64,000 bases of DNA from the NCBI RefSeq assembly GCF_002352765.1, contig NZ_KZ293963.1, positions 2,316,368 to 2,380,367 on the forward strand, written 5' to 3'. Source of the DNA: Alteribacter populi. Its GTDB lineage: Bacteria; Bacillota; Bacilli; Bacillales; Salisediminibacteriaceae. Positions 8,982 through 17,030 of this stretch are shown piece by piece (the stretch's first letter is position 1; every line of letters starts with the position of its first letter). The position numbers were made by a program, and so were the translations under genes. A model generated the notes under the pieces. It had not been told where the DNA came from, did not search any database, and saw nothing but the letters and a program-made list of their open reading frames with translations.

Positions 8982-9080
8982 ACATATACTTATCTTCTAA
9001 AGAAAAACTTAGCTTACCGCCAAACCTTTGTTGTGCTTATACTTTATTCCTATGAAGATCCTAAATTTTCTTAAAGTATA

Positions 9081-9243
9081 GGCTCTGTTAAAGTTTAGTG
9101 TTGTTATCAAAGAAGTTAACGCCGAGTTGCTGGATTGTGGTGAGTGAAGGTTCCGGCTCCAGCAGGAAAAGCTCGAGCCGTGCCCACGAAAAGCGTCGAC
9201 CGACAGCGAGTCACAATACTAACAACTTGCTTTAAACAGAGCC
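9081..9243. mobile_element. MITE-like element with GGCTCTGTTAAA ends
   Basis: The left end reads GGCTCTGTTAAAGTTTAGTG and the right end, read inward, GGCTCTGTTTAAAGCAAGTT. The inner part holds a hairpin-rich G+C segment (ggttccggctccagcaggaa, gctcgagccgtgcccac). Elements ending in GGCTCTGTTAAA are scattered in intergenic DNA of many Bacillaceae. Naming it a non-autonomous mobile element is an inference from the terminal inverted repeats and the absence of coding capacity. Confidence 0.55.
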
Positions 9244-9249
9244 AAAGCA

Positions 9250-9279
9250 TAAAACAAAGGCGACGCAAAATGCGCCGCC
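9250..9279 (-). terminator. Terminator after degU
   Basis: On the minus strand GGCGGCGCA-TTT-TGCGTCGCC forms a nine-pair stem (one G.T) followed by TTTGTTTT. It lies 37 bases beyond the degU stop. Confidence 0.85.
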
Positions 9280-9315
9280 ATCAAATCGAAGACTGTTGGT
9301 ATGTTTGCTCATTAA

Positions 9316-10014
9316 TTAATTCACTTTCACCCAGCCATTTTTAATCGCATCGACAACGGCTTGAGTACGGTCATTCATGTTCATTTTCTGCAAAATATTA
9401 CTTACGTGGTTTTTAACCGTTTTTTCACTAATATAGAGAGCTTCGCCAATCGCGCGGTTACTTCTACCGTCAGTCATAAGCTGGAGAACTTCACACTCCC
9501 GGCGCGTAAGTAAATGTAATGGACGACGATACTCGACTTCACGGAAACCGATTTCCGCTTCTTCTTTATCATCGTTTGCGAGACGACGATATTCATTGAT
9601 CAAGTTATGGGTAACTTTAGGGTGAATGTACGCACCACCTTCAGCTACGACTTTAACAGCTTCAATCAACGCATCAGTATCCATTTCCTTCAATAAATAA
9701 CCGTCTGCCCCCGTTTTTAAAACGTGGGTAACATATGTTTCGTCATCATGGATTGATAGAATAAGGACTTTTACTTCCGGAAACGTATCGACTAAGTTTT
9801 TCGTGGCTTCTACACCATTAACGTTTGGCATGTTGATGTCCATCAGTACGACATCAGGTTCATGCTCGCGAACCAATTCTACAGCTGCGTCTCCATCGCT
9901 TCCTTCCGCTACGATTTCAAACGACTTTTCCATTGCAAGAATACGCTTTACACCTTCACGAAACAGTTGGTGATCGTCAATAATAATGATATTAATGCTA
10001 TCTCTTTCGCTCAT
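9316..10014 (-). CDS. degU: Response regulator DegU (NarL/FixJ family)
   Basis: 232 residues. The receiver domain has the acidic pair DD (13-14), phospho-acceptor D59 in VLMDINMPNVNGVEA, the T/S switch in ILSIHDD and K near GADGYLLK. A linker leads to a LuxR-type HTH (LLTRRECEVLQLMTDGRSNRAIGEALYISEKTVKNHVSNILQKM). DegU controls degradative enzymes, competence, motility and biofilm genes after phosphorylation by DegS. RBS GGAGGAGG precedes ATG 10014. A promoter-like sequence between degS and degU may allow separate transcription. Confidence 0.97.
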   Translation of the reverse strand: MSERDSINIIIIDDHQLFREGVKRILAMEKSFEIVAEGSDGDAAVELVREHEPDVVLMDINMPNVNGVEATKNLVDTFPEVKVLILSIHDDETYVTHVLKTGADGYLLKEMDTDALIEAVKVVAEGGAYIHPKVTHNLINEYRRLANDDKEEAEIGFREVEYRRPLHLLTRRECEVLQLMTDGRSNRAIGEALYISEKTVKNHVSNILQKMNMNDRTQAVVDAIKNGWVKVN

Positions 10015-10134
10015 ACCAGTTCTCCTCCTCCAGGACCCTACTACCTGAATATTGGTCTGTCTATTTTATCTATTGATTGATTCTTTTATTTTAGAGGTAG
10101 TTCAAATTCCAGAAACTCTGGTGTAAACCCCTCC

Positions 10135-10163
10135 CTTATAGTATCATCGACGTTTTGAGTAAA
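10135..10163 (-). promoter_or_regulatory. Candidate sigma-A promoter for degU
   Basis: On the minus strand TTTACT, 17 bases, TATAAG; about 120 bases upstream of degU, inside the degS-degU gap. Motif match only. It is compatible with the separately promoted degU known in B. subtilis. Confidence 0.45.
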
Positions 10164-10211
10164 AATATGAACGCATCAAAAGACGGATTCTTCGCTATGT
10201 TCTTTTTCCAG

Positions 10212-11360
10212 TTATTGCGAAATCGGGATTTGAACCATGATTAAAGTCCCGGCATCTGGTTTTGAATCAATCGTCAGTTGACCGTCGAGCATATTTACAC
10301 GCTCTTTCATTCCTAAAAGACCAAAGGAACCTTCCTTTTTCTCTTCTGGATCAAAGCCTTTTCCGTCATCTTTAATAATTGCCATTGCTTTTGTTGGCTT
10401 CAATTCAATTTTCACAGTAACCTGACTAGGCTCAGCATGCTTGTACGCATTTTGAACCGACTCTTGAATAAATCGGAAAATAGCCACTTCCATTTCAGAA
10501 GGAAGTCGGATTTCCCGACCAATGTTACGAAAGGAAATATTTAAACCACTATGTTCTTGAAAGTTCTTTAGATATTTTGAAATAGTAGGCACTAGCCCGA
10601 GGTCATCTAGGGCCATTGGCCTAAGGTCGTAAATAATCCTTCTAACTTCAGCTAATGATGACCGGACCATTTTCCGGAGGTCGCGTATCTCTTTCATCGC
10701 TTCGTCTATACCATTCTCTGCGTAAATTCGTTCTACTAACTCAGAACGGAGCATGACATTGGCCATCATTTGCGCTGGTCCATCATGAATCTCTCTGGAA
10801 AGCCGCTTTCGTTCTTCCTCTTGAGCTTCAATGATTTTTAACCCAAATTTCTGCATTTCTTTCGCATCTGCAACCATTTCACTAATGTTTTGCAAATCCC
10901 CTGTTAAATAATGAATCACAACATTAATTTGTGCAACCAATGTCTCCGCTTTTTCAATCGTACCTTTTAACTTCATCAGCCGGCGCTCGATACTATCCCG
11001 TCTCTCACGTAACAGCTTTTCTTCCTGCCGAAGTACAGCGAGCTGTACTTGATAATCATTCGCCACCTCATAAGCTTCTTTCACTTCATTATCACTATAA
11101 TTGGCGAAATGTTTACTCACCTCAGCGAGACGGTTCCGAGCAAAGCGGGAGCGTAGTTCCATCCGCTCTGTATTTTCAATAATATCAATCACTTTATTTT
11201 GGACATCTGTAAGCTCCGCTTTAAGTTGTTCATAGTCGTTACGAGACTGTTCCCCGATGCCAAAAATCTGTTCCTTGCTTTTTCCTACTGTGTCCATCAT
11301 CCCATTTAAAATGTTATCTAACTGCTGCGTCTTTTCAATTTCTGTCCCTTGTTGTTCCAC
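10212..11360 (-). CDS. degS: Cytoplasmic sensor histidine kinase DegS
   Basis: 382 residues with no transmembrane segment. A long N-terminal coiled coil (about 1-175; sensor region) is followed by the HisKA_3 box EEERKRLSREIHDGPAQ, with phospho-acceptor H192. The ATPase domain has the N-box ESVQNAYKHA, G1 DDGKGFD and G2 GSFGLLGMKERV. It phosphorylates DegU, encoded next. The start is GTG 11360 with AGGGGGTG six bases upstream. Its divergent neighbour is yvyE. Confidence 0.96.
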   Translation of the reverse strand: MEQQGTEIEKTQQLDNILNGMMDTVGKSKEQIFGIGEQSRNDYEQLKAELTDVQNKVIDIIENTERMELRSRFARNRLAEVSKHFANYSDNEVKEAYEVANDYQVQLAVLRQEEKLLRERRDSIERRLMKLKGTIEKAETLVAQINVVIHYLTGDLQNISEMVADAKEMQKFGLKIIEAQEEERKRLSREIHDGPAQMMANVMLRSELVERIYAENGIDEAMKEIRDLRKMVRSSLAEVRRIIYDLRPMALDDLGLVPTISKYLKNFQEHSGLNISFRNIGREIRLPSEMEVAIFRFIQESVQNAYKHAEPSQVTVKIELKPTKAMAIIKDDGKGFDPEEKKEGSFGLLGMKERVNMLDGQLTIDSKPDAGTLIMVQIPISQ

Positions 11361-11701
11361 CGGTTACACCCCCTAACACCAAGCACCTTCAGGCCTAATA
11401 CGCTGGAACCTCCATGCAATATCTGTTCGATTTTGACTAGATATTTATGGGGGATATTCATTCCCTATAGAGGAATTTTCATCCAAACGATGGTAAAACA
11501 AACGATTTCTGTTAGACATACTAAAGTTATAATTCGCTAAAGGATGCCATGTTCCTCTTTTTTTAAACAAATTATCAGAAACTTGACACCATTTCTTTTC
11601 CATCTTACCCTAAAACTAATATTTCAGGACGGCTTTATGGCACTTTTGAGATTTTTTCATGTTCTGAACTTTTTCCTTAACCCATGGTCAGGAGAGATAT
11701 C
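11361..11701. promoter_or_regulatory. Divergent degS/yvyE control region
   Basis: This 340-base non-coding gap must hold the promoters of both genes. A plus-strand TTGACA at 11583 is followed 17 bases later by a poor -10 (TACCCT). No clear minus-strand sigma-A promoter is recognisable. A box ATATTTATGGGGGATATT spans about 11440-11458. No other feature is seen. Confidence 0.3.
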
Positions 11702-12337
11702 ATGCTAACGTCTTATTATACAATAAAAGAATACGGAGAACACGAAATTGTTATACAGAAGTCACGCTTTATTGCTTATGTCGAACGCGTGACGACGGAA
11801 GAAGAGGCGAGTGCCTTCATTGAAAAAATAAAGAAACAACACTGGAACGCAGCTCATAACTGTTCCGCCTACATGATCGGGGAACGCGATCAAATTCAAA
11901 AAGCCAATGACGACGGAGAACCCAGCGGCACTGCCGGAGTACCGATGTTAGAAGTGTTAAAAAAGCGCAACCTTAAAGACACAGTCATAGTCGTCACCCG
12001 CTATTTCGGAGGAATAAAACTAGGCGCCGGCGGGCTAATTCGCGCATACGGCTCTGCTACATCTGAAGGAATATCCGCCACGGGCGTTGTAGAACGTAAA
12101 CTCATGCAAGTCTATAAAACATCCATTGACTACACGTTATTAGGGAAAGTCGAAAACGAACTACGCGGATCCCAATTTTTATTAAAAGAAATTCATTATC
12201 TAGATCGGGTTACCGTAGAAACCTACGTAAGCAGCGGTGAAGAAGCTGCTTTTGAAGAACGAATGACCAACTTAACGAGCGGACAATGCGAGATTGAAAA
12301 AACAGAACAAACCTACTTGGAAATTGATGTGGAATAA
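11702..12337 (+). CDS. yvyE: YvyE/YigZ (IMPACT family) protein
   Basis: About 211 residues from ATG 11702 (MLTSYYTIKEYGEHE), preceded by AGGAGA at seven bases; the earlier in-frame ATG 11684 has no site. The UPF0029/IMPACT domain shows IQKSRFIAYV, then HWNAAHNCSAYMIG, then the signature NDDGEPSGTAGVPMLEVL and RYFGGIKLGAGGLIRAYG. A C-terminal DUF1949-type domain follows. The family is widespread; a link to translation control is suggested in eukaryotic IMPACT but the bacterial role is unsettled. It sits beside degS as in B. subtilis and has its own terminator. Confidence 0.93.
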   Translation: MLTSYYTIKEYGEHEIVIQKSRFIAYVERVTTEEEASAFIEKIKKQHWNAAHNCSAYMIGERDQIQKANDDGEPSGTAGVPMLEVLKKRNLKDTVIVVTRYFGGIKLGAGGLIRAYGSATSEGISATGVVERKLMQVYKTSIDYTLLGKVENELRGSQFLLKEIHYLDRVTVETYVSSGEEAAFEERMTNLTSGQCEIEKTEQTYLEIDVE

Positions 12338-12340
12338 CAA

Positions 12341-12460
12341 GAAAAGCGCAAGGCGCCCGCTTATCAGCGAAATGCAAATGTTCTGCCCGATAAAAAGTGC
12401 TTTTTACTTTTAATCGGGCAGGTTATTTGACACGAGCTGATGGGGTCTGGAGCTAGACAT
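12341..12460. repeat. Intergenic GAAAAGCG...GGAGCTAGAC element with long hairpin
   Basis: It begins gaaaagcgcaaggcgcccgc, directly after yvyE, and ends ggtctggagctagacat. Inside, 12383-12398 and 12406-12421 form a 16-base inverted repeat with one mismatch (CTGCCCGATAAAAAGT) around a seven-base loop. Elements with the same two ends are common between genes in Bacillaceae. Whether it is a mobile relic or a structured RNA is not decided by the sequence. Confidence 0.6.
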
Positions 12461-12498
12461 CGAAACGTAGATTTTAAAAAAATCGTGTTATTTACCTC

Positions 12499-12530
12499 AA
12501 GCACCTCTTCGGACAAAGGTGCTTTTATTG
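12499..12530 (+). terminator. Terminator after yvyE
   Basis: AAGCACCT-cttcggacaa-AGGTGCTT followed by TTATTG. It lies 160 bases after yvyE, beyond the repeated element. Confidence 0.7.
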
Positions 12531-12726
12531 TATATCTCCTTCCTTCTTTATAGTTGAGAGTTAAAAGCCGTTATTTTTAATCTTTCGAGCCGCTTGTCTA
12601 TACATTTATCGGCGGAAATGTCGCACATATCAGCGGAAATGTTGATAATATCGAGGATTCGACAAATAACACGAAATATCGACACACCTCACAGTAGAAA
12701 GAAGTACCTTCCCTACCCTCTAAATA

Positions 12727-12758
12727 CACTCATTGTGAATAAACAACACTTATCGTGA
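12727..12758. promoter_or_regulatory. Two direct operator-like repeats upstream of the xre gene
   Basis: CACTCATTGTGA (12727-12738) and CACTTATCGTGA (12747-12758) are 20 bases apart, two helical turns, and about 55 bases before the regulator gene. Each has a weak CAC/GTG symmetry. An autoregulatory operator is an inference. Confidence 0.35.
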
Positions 12759-12810
12759 CATCAATACTTAAATCTCTCCAGCCCATGATACATTTGACTT
12801 GGTGATGTAT

Positions 12811-13128
12811 ATGGGAACTTTTGGAGAACGCTTGCGCAGACTTCGCATTGAGCAAAATATTAATCAAGAATCATTGTCTAGACAGCTTAATATTAGTAAA
12901 AGTTCAGTGAGCATGTATGAGCGGGGTGAACGTCAACCTTCCTTTGCCCTCGTTTGTGACTTCGCACGCTTTTTCAACGTTTCCACTGACTATTTGTTAG
13001 GTATGGAGATGCCCGCACCTTCAAAAGAGACGGAGATCACCAAAGACGCGTTAAGCTTTGAGGAAGTAGAATTCTTAAGGGACCAGCTCGAGCTTTACCG
13101 TACACATGTAAGGAAAACAAAAAGATAA
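12811..13128 (+). CDS. Xre/Cro-CI-type transcriptional regulator
   Basis: About 105 residues from ATG 12811 (MGTFGERLRRLRIEQ); GGTGATG just upstream serves as a weak site, and in-frame TTG 12799 and ATG 12805 are alternatives. Residues 4-60 form a classic HTH_3: ERLRRLRIEQNINQESLSRQ, then SKSSVSMYERGERQPS, then FARFFNVSTDYLLG. The C-terminal 40 residues are acidic then basic (FLRDQLELYRTHVRKTKR), perhaps an oligomerisation helix. It is monocistronic with its own terminator. The target is unknown; nothing links it to yvyE or the PBP gene except position. Confidence 0.88.
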   Translation: MGTFGERLRRLRIEQNINQESLSRQLNISKSSVSMYERGERQPSFALVCDFARFFNVSTDYLLGMEMPAPSKETEITKDALSFEEVEFLRDQLELYRTHVRKTKR

Positions 13129-13133
13129 GCTAA

Positions 13134-13164
13134 AACGAACGGGACACATCGCCGTTCGTTTTTT
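13134..13164 (+). terminator. Terminator after the xre gene
   Basis: AACGAACGG-gacacatcg-CCGTTCGTT, a perfect nine-base stem followed by TTTT, starting six bases after the stop codon. Confidence 0.9.
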
Positions 13165-13238
13165 GAATCATAAAAATAGGCCACCCAACTGCTATATAAG
13201 AAAAACCGCATAGCGGTCTTTTATTAAAAACAGTACTA

Positions 13239-13287
13239 GCTCGCCTCAAGGGAAAAGTCTCAAGGATGCTTTTCCCTTGAGGCGAGC
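13239..13287. repeat. Perfect 19-base inverted repeat
   Basis: GCTCGCCTCAAGGGAAAAG at 13239-13257 and its exact complement at 13269-13287 flank an 11-base loop. It runs straight into repeat copy 2 (13282-13306). There is no T-run on either side, so it is not a normal terminator. Confidence 0.85.
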
Positions 13288-13306
13288 GGCGTGAACGTAG
13301 CTGTCC
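13282..13306. repeat. 25-base repeat, copy 2
   Basis: gcgagcggcgtgaacgtagc plus tgtcc; 23 of 25 bases match 8957-8981. It overlaps the right arm of the 19-base inverted repeat. Confidence 0.6.
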
Positions 13307-13323
13307 TCTTATAATTTACCTTA

Positions 13324-13364
13324 CAAAAAAGACTGCCGAAAGTACTTTTACTTCTAGCAGTCTT
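13324..13364 (-). terminator. Terminator after the PBP gene
   Basis: On the minus strand AAGACTGC ... GCAGTCTT closes an imperfect hairpin followed by TTTTTG, 12 bases after the PBP stop codon. Confidence 0.85.
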
Positions 13365-13375
13365 CTTTGACCAAA

Positions 13376-15424
13376 TTATTCTCCAACTCTTGACCAAAAC
13401 TCATTGGCCATGTCTACAACATCACCACTGCCTCGGCCTTCTATCATCATCGTTACAAGGTAATCCTGCTCCTCCACATCGATACTTGTGTACCAACCAA
13501 TGCGATCACCTTCTACATCTTCTGCTTGGGAATCTTTAATTTCCGCGGTTCCAGTTTTTCCGGCAAGCGTTCGGTTGTGTCCTGGATTGCTTCGATGCGC
13601 CGTTCCGTTAGAGTCTTCAACAACTGCTTTCATCGTATCGAGTACGATCGATGCGGTTTCCTCGGCAATTACCGATTCGTTCCACACCTCCGTGTCACTA
13701 CCCTCTAAAAGGGTCGGCTGCATAATACTTCCTTCATTTACAAACATCGTATACAATGCCGTCAAATGTACTGGGCTCATTTGCAGCTCCCCTTGTCCGT
13801 AACCGGTATCTGCAAGGAGGATATCAGAAGTAAGGCCTTCATTAGCGAGTCGCGACTCATTTAACGGATACTCAAAAGGAAATTCTTCACCAATCCCAAA
13901 CTCCTCAGCCCACGATGTCAACGGCTCCTCACCAATCGCCAATGCTTGTTGGGCAAAGTAAATGTTATCGGAATACGTCATTGCTGTCTCTAAATCTACT
14001 TCCGACACATTCGGGTTCACACGGGTCACTCGGTACCCGCCCCAATCACTACTTGCCTGCCACTGCTCCCCATCAATGTTGACAACCTCATTCGGGTCAA
14101 GCGTCCCTTCCTCTATGCCTATAGCTGCGGTAATTGGTTTAAACACAGAACCTGGAGAATAAATCCCATTAAAGCGGATAGGGTTCACATCACGCTCGTC
14201 TTCAACCCACTCCGTCCGTTCTGGGGAGCTTGTTCCTAAATAAACTTGGTTCGGATCAAATACAGGCCGGCTAACCAGTGCTAAGACCTCCCCTGTTTCA
14301 GGGTCCATCACAACACCGCTACCTGCTTCGTCACCGATCGCATCAAATAGTTCTTGCTGCACATTTACATCTAGTGTTAAATGCAGATCTTCACCGTCTT
14401 CCGGATCGGTTCGAACGAGCACCTCTCGTGTACTGCCAGCACTATCCTCAACACGTATCTCAAACCCTACTTCACCACGAAGCTGCTCCTCATAAGCTAG
14501 CTCCAATCCGCGCTGTCCAATATACGTTCCCGCTCTGTACCCAGACCACTCTTCCCTTTCCAAGTCTTCTGCACTCACCTCTTGAATATAACCCGTCAGG
14601 TGACCAGTAAGACCTTGGTAAGGGTATTCGCGCCCCTCAGTGGTTTGGACCACGACACCAGGGATATTTGCTGCACGAACCTCATCCACACGCTCATCTG
14701 CCATTGGTACACTCATCACAGGAGCCATCCAATCCGGGTTCTCTTCATAAACGACGGCTTGCTCTTCCACTGTCTCTGCGTCAAGCCCTAACAAATCAGC
14801 CAGCTCCTCAGCTTCACCTTTTAAATCCTCAATGTTTCCATACTGAAACCCAATTTGATAAAACGCGCCATTTACCGCCAAGCTCTCGCCATTACGATCA
14901 AAAATCTGTCCACGGCTTTCAGGATCGACAGTTTCCATCACCACTTGATCATCAAACTCATTAAAGCCCATAAACAAATGACTTGGATCGAAGACAACAC
15001 TCCACACTTCAACTTCGTCCCCGTCTTCTTCAACCACTTCCATTACAAGCTGAATCTCAGTATCATAATTCAATGAACCCGCAACCGTCTCCATTTCAAC
15101 ACCAACAGGATACGTTAGTTCATTGACCTCATCCCAATCGATTTCCTCTTCCTCAAAATCTCTAGGCTCATAGTTCACTTGAATAGAAGAAACCTCCATC
15201 TTTTCATGAACTTCAGCAAACCTTTCAGTAAAGGAGCCACCATACTCACTCTGAGAGCTGAGATCAAGAAATTCACTCATCTCCCCATACCCTTGCTCTT
15301 CCCAAGCACTGACGTATCCTTCTAACGTTACTTCTGGATTTTGCTCATCCCCAGAACACCCATCGAGCACAAGCAAGAATCCAATATACAGAAAACTTCT
15401 ATGTACTAAGGCCTTCACACTCAT
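13376..15424 (-). CDS. pbpC: Lipoprotein class B penicillin-binding protein with MecA-type N-domain (PbpC-like)
   Basis: 682 residues. The signal peptide ends in a lipobox-like VLDGC, so C23 would be lipidated. Residues about 30-150 form an NTF2-like MecA_N domain (TLEGYVSAWEEQGYGEMSEF), followed by the dimerisation domain (SRGQIFDRNGESLAVNG) and the transpeptidase. Catalytic motifs are intact: S426-V-F-K429, S485-D-N487 and K623-T-G. It cross-links peptidoglycan outside the membrane. B. subtilis PbpC (PBP3) and staphylococcal MecA share this layout; MecA-like proteins can bind beta-lactams poorly, which the sequence alone cannot show here. It is strongly acidic, as expected for a protein exposed to high salt or pH. 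It is monocistronic. Confidence 0.92.
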   Translation of the reverse strand: MSVKALVHRSFLYIGFLLVLDGCSGDEQNPEVTLEGYVSAWEEQGYGEMSEFLDLSSQSEYGGSFTERFAEVHEKMEVSSIQVNYEPRDFEEEEIDWDEVNELTYPVGVEMETVAGSLNYDTEIQLVMEVVEEDGDEVEVWSVVFDPSHLFMGFNEFDDQVVMETVDPESRGQIFDRNGESLAVNGAFYQIGFQYGNIEDLKGEAEELADLLGLDAETVEEQAVVYEENPDWMAPVMSVPMADERVDEVRAANIPGVVVQTTEGREYPYQGLTGHLTGYIQEVSAEDLEREEWSGYRAGTYIGQRGLELAYEEQLRGEVGFEIRVEDSAGSTREVLVRTDPEDGEDLHLTLDVNVQQELFDAIGDEAGSGVVMDPETGEVLALVSRPVFDPNQVYLGTSSPERTEWVEDERDVNPIRFNGIYSPGSVFKPITAAIGIEEGTLDPNEVVNIDGEQWQASSDWGGYRVTRVNPNVSEVDLETAMTYSDNIYFAQQALAIGEEPLTSWAEEFGIGEEFPFEYPLNESRLANEGLTSDILLADTGYGQGELQMSPVHLTALYTMFVNEGSIMQPTLLEGSDTEVWNESVIAEETASIVLDTMKAVVEDSNGTAHRSNPGHNRTLAGKTGTAEIKDSQAEDVEGDRIGWYTSIDVEEQDYLVTMMIEGRGSGDVVDMANEFWSRVGE

Positions 15425-15562
15425 GCAATATTCCCCCCTCTTTAGACTTACTCTACTCTATTTATATATTACCATTGCTATCATAATTCGTCTTATTTTG
15501 TAATTAAACCTCGTAAAAATTCTTTACATAGTTAGTAAAACTTGGCCCTTCTTAACTATTTG

Positions 15563-15591
15563 TTTACCTTCTTTTTAATTTCGGGTAAAAT
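15563..15591 (+). promoter_or_regulatory. Candidate sigma-A promoter for the LCP gene
   Basis: TTTACC, 17 bases, TAAAAT, about 95 bases before the LCP start. A second weaker pair (TTTCAC at 15637, TAGAAT at 15654) lies too near the RBS. Motif match only. Confidence 0.5.
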
Positions 15592-15684
15592 AGATAAGAA
15601 TTATTTAATTTTATGAAACTTATTTTCCGTTTTTCACGTCTTACAATACAGTGATAGAATTTGATACAAGAGGAGTGTCTAACT

Positions 15685-16704
15685 TTGACACAATTACGAA
15701 CACAAATGAAGCAAGAAAAGAAAAAAAAGTCGACATTTCGACGTTTTATGAAAATAACTGTCATCACAATGTTACTCCTAATTATAACTGTGGGTGCAGG
15801 ATTTGCTTACGTTACCTATAAGGTACACGATGTTACGTCAACAACTAATCAAGAACTCGATCGAGGTGATCGTTCAGAATATAGAGTGGAAGCTGTCAGT
15901 CCTGATAAAGACAACATCTCTATTCTGTTTTTAGGAGTAGATGACCGTAACGGTGATCTATCGGGACGAACAGACGCTATGGTCCTAGCAACATTTAACC
16001 AAGAAGAAGGAACTGTAAAAATGTTGAACATACCTCGCGATTCCAGAGTGGATATTCCCGGAAGACAAAACCTTGATAAAATCAATCATGCACACGCTTA
16101 TGGTGGGGTTGACTTAACTGTGGAAACCGTTGAAAATCTGCTCGATATTCCTGTAGACTACTTCGTCACCTTAGACTTTACTGCATTTATGGAAGTGATC
16201 GACACCTTTGGCGGGGTTGAAGTAGACGTCCCATTTACTTTCTCTGAAATGAATAGCCGTGATCAAGCAAATGCGATTACTGTTAACGAGGGGCTACAAA
16301 AGCTCGACGGCGAAGAAGCATTAGCCTTTGTTAGAACAAGAAGAAATGACAATGATCTCCAACGTGGCGAGAGACAAAAACAAGTACTTGAAGCACTTAT
16401 AAAAGAAGCTGCCAGTCTTTCATCAATAACAAGATTCAGTTCCGTGATGGATAGTATCGAAGATCATATGAGAACTAACTTAAGCTTTGGCAATATCGTT
16501 AGCTTACATTCGTATAGCTCCGGTTTAGACGAAATTGATTCACTCTCAATTGATGGAAGTGATTCACGAATCAATGGTATTTATTATTATGATCTAAACC
16601 CAGAATCAAAAGAAGAAATTTCATCAAAGCTAAGATCACACCTTGACGTTGAAGACAGCAAAGACGACGAAACATCACTAACTGAAAACATTGAAACGAA
16701 CTAA
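15685..16704 (+). CDS. LytR-CpsA-Psr (LCP) family cell-wall polymer ligase
   Basis: About 339 residues from TTG 15685 (MTQLRTQMKQEKKKK), which has AGAGGAG at the right distance. One N-terminal transmembrane helix (ITVITMLLLIITVGAGFAYV) follows a very basic cytoplasmic stretch. The LCP domain has the conserved ILFLGVDDR, GRTDAMVLATF, LNIPRDSRVDIPG, KINHAHAYGG and ALAFVRTRRNDNDLQRGERQ with the catalytic arginines. LCP enzymes (TagT/U/V) transfer teichoic acids from the lipid carrier to peptidoglycan. The location next to tagO, as for the B. subtilis paralog YvhJ, supports this. The tail is acidic. Confidence 0.93.
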   Translation: MTQLRTQMKQEKKKKSTFRRFMKITVITMLLLIITVGAGFAYVTYKVHDVTSTTNQELDRGDRSEYRVEAVSPDKDNISILFLGVDDRNGDLSGRTDAMVLATFNQEEGTVKMLNIPRDSRVDIPGRQNLDKINHAHAYGGVDLTVETVENLLDIPVDYFVTLDFTAFMEVIDTFGGVEVDVPFTFSEMNSRDQANAITVNEGLQKLDGEEALAFVRTRRNDNDLQRGERQKQVLEALIKEAASLSSITRFSSVMDSIEDHMRTNLSFGNIVSLHSYSSGLDEIDSLSIDGSDSRINGIYYYDLNPESKEEISSKLRSHLDVEDSKDDETSLTENIETN

Positions 16705-16717
16705 AACTTTTCATAAG

Positions 16718-16757
16718 AGAGAGTGTCTCAAGAATTTGAGACACTCTCTTTTTTCGT
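16718..16757 (+). terminator. Terminator after the LCP gene
   Basis: AGAGAGTGTCTCAA-gaat-TTGAGACACTCTCT, a perfect 14-base stem followed by TTTTTT. Confidence 0.95.
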
Positions 16758-16790
16758 TTTTATGAACTGATTTCGAGCTAAGTCAACCGC

Positions 16791-16830
16791 ATCCTACTAA
16801 AAACGACGAATTACCTTAAATAGTAGGATA
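16791..16830. promoter_or_regulatory. Inverted repeat ATCCTACTA...TAGTAGGAT upstream of amidase genes
   Basis: ATCCTACTA (16791-16799) and TAGTAGGAT (16822-16830) flank 22 bases, 63 bases before the next start codon. The core CCTACTA/TAGTAGG recurs in a perfect inverted repeat at 42539-42575. It may be an operator; inference. Confidence 0.4.
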
Positions 16831-16892
16831 GTATACAAATAGTTTATATGGTATTTTGTATAAAAGTATGTAAAGGAGGAAGAAGAATCCAA

Positions 16893-17006
16893 TTGAAAAA
16901 AATAGACTGGGGTTCCCCGATAAGTGTTGCTTGTGTCGGGATCTTTTTAATCGGGCTCGCAATGCTATTAGACACGATATGGAAATACTTTTTAGCCGTT
17001 GGATAA
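16893..17006 (+). CDS. Small 37-residue membrane peptide upstream of the amidase
   Basis: A TTG start at 16893 follows AAAGGAGGAAG. The translation begins MKKIDWGSPISVACVGIFLI and continues GLAMLLDTIWKYFLAVG before TAA at 17004. It has a single hydrophobic helix (about residues 10-27) and charged ends. The strong RBS, the short gap to the amidase (24 bases) and the sensible hydrophobic pattern support a real gene, probably co-transcribed with the amidase. I recognise no family; holin-like or regulatory roles would be guesses. Confidence 0.6.
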   Translation: MKKIDWGSPISVACVGIFLIGLAMLLDTIWKYFLAVG

Positions 17007-17030
17007 GGTAGATGATCAGGAGGTAGTCTT

